Positions 1-6,207 of a stretch of 8,544 nt of DNA are shown piece after piece. The notes beneath the pieces are model-generated. The model saw only the letters and a list, made by a program, of their open reading frames with translations. It did not search any database and was not told the DNA's origin. Source of the stretch: an uncultured Sutterella sp. (GTDB lineage: Bacteria; Pseudomonadota; Gammaproteobacteria; Burkholderiales; Burkholderiaceae_F). Position numbers and translations under genes: made by a program. Positions within the stretch are counted from its first letter, which is position 1; the number at the start of each line of letters is the position of its first letter. The stretch lies in contig LR994475.1 in the NCBI GenBank assembly GCA_905186105.1, positions 2,425,258 to 2,433,801 on the forward strand, in the 5' to 3' direction.

Positions 1-1320
1 CTCGACGCCTCCACGCTGGTGAATGTCATCAATAACAGCTCTCATGAAGTCCACACCAGCCGTGCCGTAATACTTCGCTCCATTCTCCGAGAAAGACTCC
101 GCTAAGGCTCTAGCCTCGACGCCTTTAGGTAAGGTCTCAAACACACCGTGACCGCCTTCGGGACAAGCCTCAATCGTGGTAATACGGACGTTAGCCCCTG
201 TTTGTATGTCTTTCTTTTGGCGTTCCATCATTTCACTAGCGGACAACTCACCAGCAGACATGAAAAGCAATCGCCACTCGTTGGATGCTCTCGCTTTAGC
301 TTCTCGCGTCATTCGTCGTTTGCCTGAGCCATTGCCCAGCATATAAAGGACTTGCTCGACGTTTACACGACCGCCCAATTCATCTAAGAATAGAGGCAAA
401 TCAGAGTGATTTTTGGCGACGCCTTCAAGCCCGTTGCCCGTGGCATTCCATGAGTTTTTTAGTTCTCCGCTATCCTCTAAGACTTGCGCCCACACACTCA
501 CGCCAGCACGTATGGCAGTTGTCTTACCGCTACTAGACTGACCGACTAAATGGAATCCGCCCGAAGGTTCACTGGTGAACTTTAGAAGCGGAGACGCGAA
601 AGCCATACACACCGCGAAGGCAATACGACTAGAGTGTTTAGCGTTCAGTCCTATTGTGTTTTGCCATTGCTCCAATGTGCCAGCCTGAGCGTATTTTGGT
701 GCGCCCTCCTCGTCGCCATTGAACACGATCTCACTGCCGTTGGTATCCCCGACCGTTGCACTAGGAACAATGAAGGACTTACCCAACTCGACCCAGCCAT
801 AAGCATCAACCGTAGTAAAGAACTTCTCAACGGGGTAGGTGTTAATGAACTCTGCCACCTGATTGTTTCCACCTTGTGCGTTAGCACGGTAGAGCGTTAA
901 TCCCTCATCAACGAGAGACGCAAGCACCTTACCCTGATTGGTAACGAGATCAGAAAGCATGATCACACGTTCACGGCTATTGCCGAAGGTGTCGGTAAAA
1001 CGAACGAGGCGACACCTACCGCGCCCGTGTTTGTCGCAACCTTCGGAGACCACCTCCAAGCGAGAGCAAAGCGTAATCGGAGCTTTATCGCCCATGACTA
1101 CTTTCAATTTATCGCCAACGATGAACACATTGCCTGAAGGGGCTTCATAGGTCAGCACCGCGCCTTTACCGCCCTTACTGTTTGTGGCAACACTATCGAC
1201 GTCTAACAAATGCTCAGTATTGGACGGTGGTAAAATTGAACCGTCCATTATTGGACTGTTTTTAACGTCTTTTTCGGTCTTTACCTTCTGGTCAAAGACC
1301 TTTTTTTTGGCGTCATTCAT
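1..1320 (-). CDS. DUF927-family P-loop ATPase, replication helicase-like (3' end outside window)
   Basis: An open frame of 440 codons starts at ATG 1320-1318 and runs off the left edge without a stop, so the C-terminus is missing. The protein matches the DUF927 pattern known from phage, plasmid and island replication modules. A Walker A motif GQSSSGKT lies at residues 260-267, a GNGLEG motif at 295-300, a Walker B strand LPLFLDEL at 308-315 with D313/E314, then YMLGNGSGK, an EWRLLFMSAGE strand and a GTAGVDF motif near the edge. The family is usually found beside a Toprim primase, as here, and is presumed to act as the ATP-driven helicase or loader of an autonomous replicon; that role is inferred. 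The start is supported by GGGGAG eight bases upstream, inside the end of the preceding gene. Only one base separates the two genes, so translation is probably coupled. The residues before about 120 have no recognisable motif. Confidence 0.88.
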   Translation of the reverse strand, partial: MNDAKKKVFDQKVKTEKDVKNSPIMDGSILPPSNTEHLLDVDSVATNSKGGKGAVLTYEAPSGNVFIVGDKLKVVMGDKAPITLCSRLEVVSEGCDKHGRGRCRLVRFTDTFGNSRERVIMLSDLVTNQGKVLASLVDEGLTLYRANAQGGNNQVAEFINTYPVEKFFTTVDAYGWVELGKSFIVPSATVGDTNGSEIVFNGDEEGAPKYAQAGTLEQWQNTIGLNAKHSSRIAFAVCMAFASPLLKFTSEPSGGFHLVGQSSSGKTTAIRAGVSVWAQVLEDSGELKNSWNATGNGLEGVAKNHSDLPLFLDELGGRVNVEQVLYMLGNGSGKRRMTREAKARASNEWRLLFMSAGELSASEMMERQKKDIQTGANVRITTIEACPEGGHGVFETLPKGVEARALAESFSENGAKYYGTAGVDFMRAVIDDIHQRGGVE

Positions 1321-1321
1321 C

Positions 1322-2317
1322 TCACAATCTCCCCGTAGCAATACAGTAATCATTCCAATCAGTAGGCTTATCACTGCCTGTAATGGCTTTGAATGCCCTC
1401 ACATCTTCTTCGGTGAAATAAGGCTTTATCGGTGGTGCGCCAATAGCATCACCAGCTTTCTTGGCGTCCTCCTCTCCATTCCCTATATCAGACAGGATCA
1501 CAAAAGTCTTATCGGGGAATCTCCGAGCGAAGCTCATTGCAACGTTTCGCAAATTACCGCTACTCATTGACGCCACACACGGGAAGCCCTCAACCAGCTC
1601 AACGCTATAGGTAGTTGCCACCCCCTCAGCGATTCCGATACGGCTAGACGCCCCATAGTTCTCAATCGGGCTTGAAAGCCAATAAGCACCGCCAACGCGA
1701 CCAGTACGCATGAATAGCTTTTTCCCGTTGCCGTCTATGAATTGAAGCGAACTAAGCTCACCGTCTTTAAGCAACGGCAAAACCAGCAACCGACCGTTAA
1801 GGCCAGTTCGCCACATTCCGCCCTTATCGTTTCGGATTCCTCGTTCACTCATGATTGCGTCAACCTTACGGGCATCGATCACAAACATGGTGTTGGTAGG
1901 CGTGATGTGCTTTTTCGTCAAATAGGGGTGACTGGTGACGGGTTCACATTCCCGAAGGATCATTGATGCAGTGAACCGACTCTCACGAATCTCACGGCGT
2001 TCACGCTCCTCTTTCTCAGCCTCACTAATCGCCCATTGGATGTTTTGTTGTCTACGCTCCTCACGAGTCAAACGACGCCCAGCGTCATCACGCCATGAGG
2101 CACACCAACGGGTTCTCTCGTTATAGACCGTACCGCCCTTATAGTCCGAGTGAATGAGAATAGAGCCAGCCTTATTACCGCCCTTATCACCCTCAGCACG
2201 GACACGGCAATTAGTCCTAGGCGTCTCAGTCACATAGACGCCAACCGCCTTACCAGCGTCAAAAACATTGGAGAAAAGCCCCTTCACTCGTTCAAACTGT
2301 CCCGAATGATTAACCAT
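1322..2317 (-). CDS. Toprim-domain primase-like replication protein
   Basis: A 331-aa protein. Residues 1-70 are an N-terminal part of unknown fold and 85-115 a highly charged helix. Residues 174-212 carry the GRLLVLPLLKDGELSSLQFI and GGAYW segment that precedes the Toprim fold in island primases. The Toprim domain (Toprim_3-like) covers about 226-325, with catalytic Glu E231 in AEG, VASMSSGNL at 248-256, the second acidic motif at 274-279 and a C-terminal DWND at 320-323. The usual DxD is here D277-I-G, so the second Asp is not in its expected place. The protein probably primes replication of the excised element together with the downstream DUF927 ATPase. I chose ATG 2317 over the longer frame to 2374 because GGAGG sits nine bases before it. 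This start overlaps the upstream stop by 8 bp, as in other junctions of this operon, and the extra 19 residues would lie in the upstream coding sequence. Confidence 0.85.
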   Translation of the reverse strand: MVNHSGQFERVKGLFSNVFDAGKAVGVYVTETPRTNCRVRAEGDKGGNKAGSILIHSDYKGGTVYNERTRWCASWRDDAGRRLTREERRQQNIQWAISEAEKEERERREIRESRFTASMILRECEPVTSHPYLTKKHITPTNTMFVIDARKVDAIMSERGIRNDKGGMWRTGLNGRLLVLPLLKDGELSSLQFIDGNGKKLFMRTGRVGGAYWLSSPIENYGASSRIGIAEGVATTYSVELVEGFPCVASMSSGNLRNVAMSFARRFPDKTFVILSDIGNGEEDAKKAGDAIGAPPIKPYFTEEDVRAFKAITGSDKPTDWNDYCIATGRL

Positions 2318-2609
2318 GATTGCAAACCTCCATTGAATCCCAGCGAGCAGTACGTGCATTCGTTTTGGCTTCAATAGCCTGATCGATTGCGCCTTTAATC
2401 GCTTTCAAAACATCCAAGGCGTCACTAATGCGCGCCTCGTTCACTAGCGGTTCTGCGGTTGCATATCGCCAAAAGATCAGCTCACTAATGGCGTCATTAA
2501 GGCTCACTGAACGCTCACGCAACGCACTTTCGGGAGAGACCTTATAGACCGCTACCATGTACTGACTAGCGCTTTCAGTGGATACAATTCCGTCTTTGAT
2601 AGGACTCAT
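2310..2609 (-). CDS. hypothetical 99-aa operon protein
   Basis: A 99-aa protein that I do not recognise. It is predicted to be mainly helical, with an ALRERSVSLNDAISELIFW segment at about 29-47 and a helix rich in Ala, Ile and Asp at 60-82, which looks like a small helical-bundle protein. There is no signal peptide, membrane segment or Cys/His cluster. The start is well supported: AAGGAGG lies seven bases upstream of ATG 2609, within the last codons of the preceding gene. The 3' end contains the Shine-Dalgarno of the Toprim gene, which begins in another frame 8 bp before this stop. Similar small proteins are typical fillers between the regulator and the primase of P4-like islands. A role in replication control is possible but there is no direct evidence. 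Confidence 0.72.
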   Translation of the reverse strand: MSPIKDGIVSTESASQYMVAVYKVSPESALRERSVSLNDAISELIFWRYATAEPLVNEARISDALDVLKAIKGAIDQAIEAKTNARTARWDSMEVCNHG

Positions 2610-2611
2610 TT

Positions 2612-2975
2612 TTAGCCCTCCTTAGACGTTTTTTGATTGAAGTCAATTGCCTTTAATACGCCATTACCCATGGCGCCATGACACAACGAAACAAGGTCAG
2701 AGAGGGTATAAAGAGACTCTGCTAAATCCTTATCACTAGCGAAGGTGTGTTCACTTGGGTTAGCTTCACGGATACACAGATAATCCGCGAACACTCGGAG
2801 CATCGAACCTACGTCAGAAAGCCCCGATAAGCAATCGTTAGAGGCATTAGCCACACGCACAGGATCATTTGAGTACCATTGCATCAACAATGGCGCAAAA
2901 TACCCCTTCTTTCGGCGCAATTGTTCCGCTTAAAAACTCAGCGGAATTGAACTTTTCATGCTTGTTATTCGCCAT
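2612..2975 (-). CDS. hypothetical protein, about 120 aa, apparently split by a +1 frameshift
   Basis: The best ribosome site and the main reading frame disagree here. ATG 2975 has GGAGG seven bases upstream and follows the previous stop by two bases, the usual junction of this operon, but its frame stops after 36 codons at 2865. The long frame, ending at 2612, is open from 2920 and has no good start: its first ATG is 2884, with no Shine-Dalgarno. The frames meet at a run of four G (2903-2906). With three G the gene would read continuously, from MANNKHEKFNSAEF through GTIAPKEG and on into YFAPLLMQWYSNDP, giving about 120 aa ending in SKEG. This could be an indel mutation, a sequencing error or programmed slippage. 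I do not recognise the product; it looks soluble and helical. The stop region carries the Shine-Dalgarno of the 99-aa gene. Confidence 0.6.
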
Positions 2976-2977
2976 GA

Positions 2978-3268
2978 TTAGCCCTCCACCACACAAGTGG
3001 GTTTACGGGCAATACCTAGCGTTTCATCACAAAACGTCACTACATCCTCGACCACAGCACGAAGAACGTTTAAACGGATAGTGCGCTGGAACAAAGAAGG
3101 TTCACGGTTGGCGTTCTGGTACTCCTTAACGCAACGATTAAGGATCACTGACATATCCTCTGCTACGTCATAAGAGACGGGCTTAGAGGCGTCGACAACA
3201 GGCTTAAAGAAGGGTTCAGGGATAGAGGGAAACGCAGTAGATACACTGCGAGATAGAGTCAGCATCAT
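2978..3268 (-). CDS. hypothetical 96-aa operon protein
   Basis: A 96-aa protein of unknown function. The N-terminal 30 residues are Ser/Pro-rich, followed by helices with mixed charge (VAEDMSVILNRCVKEYQ, LRAVVEDVVTFCDETLG) and an end reading VVEG. The frame is open up to GTG 3607 (209 aa), but the first 113 residues of that longer frame contain only two acidic residues and run through a hairpin-rich segment that looks like regulatory RNA. I therefore prefer the ATG pair at 3268/3265, which has AGGA about nine bases upstream and an AAGG just before the second ATG. A longer Icd/Ash-like protein, as annotated in some P4- and P1-type immunity regions, remains possible. The end of the gene holds the GGAGG for the next gene, two bases before its ATG. 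Confidence 0.6.
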   Translation of the reverse strand: MMLTLSRSVSTAFPSIPEPFFKPVVDASKPVSYDVAEDMSVILNRCVKEYQNANREPSLFQRTIRLNVLRAVVEDVVTFCDETLGIARKPTCVVEG

Positions 3269-3299
3269 TGCCTTGATTCCTAGTATTTGACTGTAGGAT

Positions 3300-3575
3300 G
3301 TCAACCACCAACCGCCAAGAAGGTGGGTGACGCCACACGGGTTGGCGGATCGTCTACTAGGTAACGACAAGTCGAAAGACTTCCCGTGCGGCATCAACCC
3401 GTAATTCAGTACGGGCGCAATAATGCCTTTACGATTAACGCCAAAAGAAAAGCCACGTACAAGGCGTGACGTGGCGATTAATCGCCTAGTATTGAAAAGC
3501 AGTCCGCCAAGACCACACTCACTCATGTGAGCGAGTACGGCAATCGTAGCACGACATAGCACCGTGTGGCAATGA
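3300..3575 (-). ncRNA. candidate P4 cI / P1 c4-type antisense immunity RNA region
   Basis: On the minus strand the 18-nt segment 3349-3332 pairs in two adjacent blocks with upstream sequence of the same transcript: 9 bases with 3570-3562 and 8 bases with 3510-3503. The blocks are in the correct antiparallel order, with one base between them in the short segment. A second near-copy of the first target, complementary with G-U pairs, lies at 3400-3383. The 18-nt segment itself sits in a hairpin closed by a perfect 7-bp stem (3348-3342 with 3318-3312). Further hairpins are seen at 3472-3449 (7-bp stem) and 3415-3398 (6-bp stem). In P4 and P1, immunity is set by a short RNA whose a'/b' (seqB) segment pairs with leader sequences and blocks expression of the operon. 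The position here, between alpA and the replication genes, fits. The exact ends of the RNA are unknown, and the assignment is by architecture, not by homology search. Confidence 0.45.
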
Positions 3576-3587
3576 CGCAAGCCTTTT

Positions 3588-3719
3588 TTACTTGCACGTA
3601 CCAGCACCGATACGGTTAACCTTCAAGCCAAGACCACTAGCCATAGTGACGCTGGTTCGATGTTTGCCGACAAGACAACCAGCACCACTAACAGTGGTCT
3701 TTTTGTTTTTAACGCCCAT
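3588..3719 (-). CDS. small 43-aa ORF coupled to alpA
   Basis: A 43-aa frame begins at ATG 3719, two bases after the alpA stop. A GGAGG seven bases upstream lies in the last codons of alpA, so initiation is likely and coupled. The product is basic, with about nine Lys/Arg, no acidic residue, and is rich in Gly, Thr and Val (MGVKNKKTTVSGAGCLVG at the start, RIGAGTCK at the end). I do not recognise it. It may be a real small protein, or a leader peptide whose translation runs into the structured region immediately downstream and so influences folding there. The stop at 3588 falls just before the first pairing segment of the candidate immunity RNA. Confidence 0.45.
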   Translation of the reverse strand: MGVKNKKTTVSGAGCLVGKHRTSVTMASGLGLKVNRIGAGTCK

Positions 3720-3721
3720 GG

Positions 3722-3979
3722 TTAAGCCTCCACCGCATCGATACGAGGACGGCTAGATAACCACTGCTCGACCTCATCTAAGCGCCATGCGGAACAATTC
3801 AAGCCCAGCTTGAAAGGCTTAGGGAAACGCCCTTCACGCACCCAGCGCCATACCGTAGTTTTAGAGACGCCGGTAAGGTCTAATACCTGACCTAGGCGAA
3901 TGTATTTTGATGGGGCAACTACTTTGATACCGTTAATCTGGACGCCTACAGACGCATCATTTTTGGCTTTATCTGCCAT
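3722..3979 (-). CDS. alpA: AlpA/Vis-family helix-turn-helix regulator
   Basis: An 85-aa protein with a MerR-like winged helix-turn-helix typical of the AlpA family. YIRLGQVLDLTGVSKTTVWR at about 26-45 forms the HTH, and WVREGRFPKPFKLG plus SAWRLDEVEQWL at 46-74 form the wing and last helix. The first 20 residues are an extra polar tail. Family members such as P4 Vis and E. coli AlpA act as excisionase and as regulators of the integrase and early operons of P4-like elements. I infer the same here. Likely targets in this window are the repeat-rich region before the integrase, the direct repeats at 4079-4117 upstream of its own gene, and the palindrome array at 5462-5706. AAGGA lies ten bases before ATG 3979. 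The preceding gene has its own terminator, so alpA probably has its own promoter and heads the long replication operon. Confidence 0.88.
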   Translation of the reverse strand: MADKAKNDASVGVQINGIKVVAPSKYIRLGQVLDLTGVSKTTVWRWVREGRFPKPFKLGLNCSAWRLDEVEQWLSSRPRIDAVEA

Positions 3980-4078
3980 GATTTAACTTTCCTTAGAGGT
4001 TCACGGTTCAGCACGGGATGCACTGAACTCGACACACATCTAAGCATCAAAAACCATTCAAGGTAAATGCCTTTCATG

Positions 4079-4117
4079 TCTGAAACCCATAAAGGTTTTA
4101 ATCTGAAAACCCATAAA
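4079..4117. repeat. two direct repeats TCTGAAA(A)CCCATAAA, possible operator before alpA
   Basis: TCTGAAACCCATAAA (4079-4093) and TCTGAAAACCCATAAA (4102-4117) differ by one base and start 23 bp apart, about two helical turns. They lie about 100-140 bp upstream of alpA, just after the terminator of the 276-aa gene, where an alpA promoter would be expected. They could be an operator for AlpA or a phage repressor; no binding data exist, and no clear -35/-10 pair can be named. Confidence 0.45.
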
Positions 4118-4150
4118 AAAGCCCTTGAAAGCTATTAAACCTTCAAGGGT
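4115..4150 (-). terminator. Rho-independent terminator of the 276-aa gene
   Basis: On the minus strand, CCCTTGAA (4149-4142) pairs perfectly with TTCAAGGG (4129-4122) around a 12-nt loop, followed by GC and six T (4120-4115). It begins about 24 bases after the stop of the 276-aa gene and separates that gene from alpA. Confidence 0.8.
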
Positions 4151-4173
4151 TAGAGACTACTGCCACAGAACAG

Positions 4174-5004
4174 TTAAGGCTTTTTCTTTGATAAAGACGG
4201 TCTACCTCCACCGTGACTTTTTGCTTTAATACCGCATATAACCCTAACGATAGGATGAGATTCAGTATCTGGTACTTCCTTGTTTTGATTAACTACGCCT
4301 AAACGCTTCAATTGCGTTTTCGCCTCTTTTAAACAAGCCCGTTCTTTTTTTTCAGGGGTATTTAACTCCTTCAACCCTGTTTCATCCTCCACTTCTTTAG
4401 GGGTAAGGGCTTTTCGTGTTTTCAGTACTGCCAGTATTCGTGGTGTGTAAAACGGGCTATTAACATCGAGCATATCTCTCAAGTCTTTAACTGTTAAGCC
4501 TTCAACTATCTCAATATCACCTTCATTTGTTGGCACATCGTCACAAAGTGGAGGTTCTATCTCCTCTTTAAGTGAGGAGGGCATATTATCGAGATCAGGT
4601 ATCGTGTTTTCTGACCACTTACCTTTTTGCCATTCAGGGACTAGACCTGAGTTTAAGCAAATATCCTCTACCTCTAATCTAAGATCATCAAACCAACTAG
4701 GACAAGGCAAGCCATTAGGATTTTGAACCCACCATTTAAAAAAAGCCTCACGGGGAAATTGTGCTTCAAAAATATCGGCGTGATTGAACGGATTCAAACA
4801 CTCAAAGCCCATAAACACAATCAGATAGCTTGACTCTATCTTTTGAACATCTTGTAGCATGGCTTGTTCTAACAGGTTGGCTAAACCATCAAACCGATAG
4901 ATACACTTCCCGTCCCATTGATCTTCCCAGTATTCAGCCTTATCACCCAGCATATTCAATACGGCTTCCTGTATTGAAAATACGTCCTCTTTAGACCCTG
5001 TCAT
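4174..5004 (-). CDS. unrecognised 276-aa protein
   Basis: A 276-aa protein that I cannot place in a family. Residues 1-160 are acidic and rich in aromatics (EYWEDQW at 24-30, AFFKWWVQNP at 87-96, PCPSWFDD at 100-107), followed by an acidic linker at about 138-170. The C-terminal part, 171-240, is helical with charged segments (TVKDLRDMLD, TPKEVEDETGLKEL, ACLKEAKTQLKRLGVV) and could be a winged-helix type DNA-binding region. It ends in a basic tail, SHGGGRPSLSKKKP. AGGGG lies six bases before ATG 5004. The gene stands alone with its own terminator and is separated from the integrase side by about 940 bp of gene-poor DNA. In P4-like elements this position often holds cargo or a regulator, so either is possible. 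It looks more AT-rich than the primase operon. Confidence 0.75.
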   Translation of the reverse strand: MTGSKEDVFSIQEAVLNMLGDKAEYWEDQWDGKCIYRFDGLANLLEQAMLQDVQKIESSYLIVFMGFECLNPFNHADIFEAQFPREAFFKWWVQNPNGLPCPSWFDDLRLEVEDICLNSGLVPEWQKGKWSENTIPDLDNMPSSLKEEIEPPLCDDVPTNEGDIEIVEGLTVKDLRDMLDVNSPFYTPRILAVLKTRKALTPKEVEDETGLKELNTPEKKERACLKEAKTQLKRLGVVNQNKEVPDTESHPIVRVICGIKAKSHGGGRPSLSKKKP

Positions 5005-5461
5005 TTTTTGCCCCTAAGCCCCGTAAACATTCAGCCAATGAACGAGTGACGCCACCGACATACGGGGCAAAGTGTGACGGCTTAACAAGCTAGCTACTTC
5101 CTGTTATTGCGCCACTCGTTCAATTAGCTTATCAGATCACGTTTCAGGTAGTTCTATTGCGATCTATTGCGTGTCTCTGAATAAGGCTTTTTTTATCGAA
5201 TCATTAAGCGTGAACGTCATACGGTTACTAGTACTGGACACATAAATGAAAATTTTTTTTCTTTGTGAATGGGGACTTTTCGCCATTCATACCTTGTCAT
5301 TTTTTCTTCACAGAAAGACAAGATAACCACGAACGAACAAAACTGTTTTCACTGTGGCACAGCGATAATTACCGACACTCGTTTGTTTGTTGTTTGTTTA
5401 ACCAGTATGATCTATTCAAACAAAACATTCATGGCGCCAACTAAATCACAATAGCCAACAA
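5005..5461. other. non-coding region upstream of the 276-aa gene, with inverted and direct repeats
   Basis: I see no credible gene here. The 5' leader of the 276-aa gene contains an 8-bp inverted repeat (GCCCCGTA at 5018-5025 with TACGGGGC at 5061-5068). An overlapping 10-bp inverted repeat is formed by TGAACGAGTG at 5039-5048 and CACTCGTTCA at 5113-5122. Two copies of TCTATTGCG start 10 bp apart (5153 and 5163), with a third TATTGCG at 5105. These could be operators or structured leader RNA. A 61-codon plus-strand frame at 5269-5454 lacks a ribosome site and was not accepted. Confidence 0.4.
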
Positions 5462-5706
5462 TCGGTAAATTTTTACCGACCGCCTCATGACGCCTTGACG
5501 TCTACTAAATTTTTAGTAAACGCCGACCACATCACCACTAGCAAGTTACGATATTTTTTTTTAGCGAAACCTTCTCAAGATGAGGCTATTAGCGTTTTCT
5601 AATTTTTCAGAAAACTCCCTCGTATTAAAGCCAGTAAGTAACGGTAATTTTTTACCGAAACTCAATTTCTTGGATGCCATGGGTTTTACTAAATTTTTAG
5701 TAAAAC
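5462..5706. repeat. array of AT-cored palindromes with about 45-bp spacing
   Basis: Five palindromes share a T-tract core: 5462-5479 (8-bp arms, CGGTAAATTTTTACCG core), 5503-5518 (7-bp arms, TACTAAATTTTTAGTA), 5595-5614 (6-bp arms TTTTCT/AGAAAA), 5642-5657 (CGGTAATTTTTTACCG) and 5683-5706 (11-bp arms). A sixth, degenerate one lies near 5545-5565. Centres are about 40, 44, 50, 45 and 45 bp apart. Two core types occur, a GGTAA/TTACC type and a TACTAAA/TTTAGTA type. The third and fifth are both followed by AAAACTCCCTC. The regular spacing suggests binding sites for a dimeric protein or part of an origin. They are not terminators, because the T-run is in the loop. Confidence 0.75.
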
Positions 5707-5946
5707 TCCCTCACTGGTAAACGATAAATTAGGCACACACGCAAGCCTCAAAAAGGGATTTTGCATTGAAAAAACGTACTTTGGCAGCCAGTGTCCATTC
5801 TTTTGTCCTGTGGCACATGGTTTTCAACTTTTTACACGACACAAATCAATTGGAAACGCCTGTAAAGTTTTCGGCTATGTAGTGCACAAATCAGGGTTTA
5901 GGCTCTCCATGGCTTCATTTATTGGCGTCATAGACCTCAATATTTT
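5707..5946. other. non-coding spacer
   Basis: No gene, RNA gene or clear regulatory element can be supported in this stretch. The only structure noticed is a weak AT-only stem of AATATT arms just after the 62-aa gene (5939-5954), too weak to call a terminator. Confidence 0.4.
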
Positions 5947-6135
5947 TCAATATTCCACGCCAGCACCAACACCTTGACCAACCGCACCTAATCCACTCTG
6001 ATTTGCGTTCTCCGCTTTCCTCATTGCGTCATCGTGCGTTTCCTTATCGGGCGCATAGAAACGCAAGCACGCGCCTAAATTGACCGCCATAGGTGACGCT
6101 TTCACCTTCTTTGATCCTCGCTTTCGAGCTTTCAT
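5947..6135 (-). CDS. small basic hypothetical protein, 62 aa
   Basis: A 62-aa frame with a strongly basic start (MKARKRGSKKVKASPM), a short middle segment (AVNLGACLRFYAPDKETHDD), then a Gly-rich tail (SGLGAVGQGVGAGVEY). AAGGGGG lies about five bases before ATG 6135, which supports real initiation. I do not recognise it; a basic N-terminus would suit nucleic-acid binding, but no fold is evident. It stands between the candidate iteron origin and the palindrome array, both non-coding, so it could be an origin-associated or accessory factor. It is short enough that a chance frame cannot be excluded. Confidence 0.5.
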   Translation of the reverse strand: MKARKRGSKKVKASPMAVNLGACLRFYAPDKETHDDAMRKAENANQSGLGAVGQGVGAGVEY

Positions 6136-6207
6136 TCAAGCCCCCTTCCTTTTGGCACACAAGCCATATGACAACAATAACCGTCAGCCAATCAGAAAGG
6201 AGCAATT

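Noticed and set aside
2318..2374. 19-residue N-terminal extension of the Toprim protein
   Set aside because: It lies inside the 99-aa gene in another frame; the ATG at 2317 has a good GGAGG.
634..2377. Several plus-strand frames of 60-130 aa
   Set aside because: They are antisense to the DUF927 and Toprim genes, whose motifs prove the minus strand is coding.
2978..3607. The full 209-aa frame from GTG 3607 as one Icd/Ash-like protein
   Set aside because: The first 113 residues contain only two acidic residues, the GTG has no clear ribosome site, and the DNA there is full of hairpins and complementary blocks. The downstream ATG pair was preferred, but the longer form is not excluded.
3684..3710. 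Plus-strand hairpin ACCACT/AGTGGT followed by CTTTTTGTTTTT
   Set aside because: It looks like a weak terminator, but no plus-strand gene leads into it and it lies inside the 43-aa frame. It could act on an antisense transcript, for which there is no other sign.
5269..5454. 61-aa plus-strand frame
   Set aside because: There is no Shine-Dalgarno before the ATG, the strand is opposite to all other genes, and the composition is not protein-like beyond one CxxC.
5561..5680. 39-aa minus-strand frame starting MASKKLSFGKKLP
   Set aside because: It runs straight through three palindromes, which makes its Lys/Leu-rich repeats a by-product of the AT palindromes. A GAGGGAG lies too far (over 20 bases) from the ATG.
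5462..5706. CRISPR array
   Set aside because: The units are not identical, the palindromes fall in two types, and there are no cas genes.
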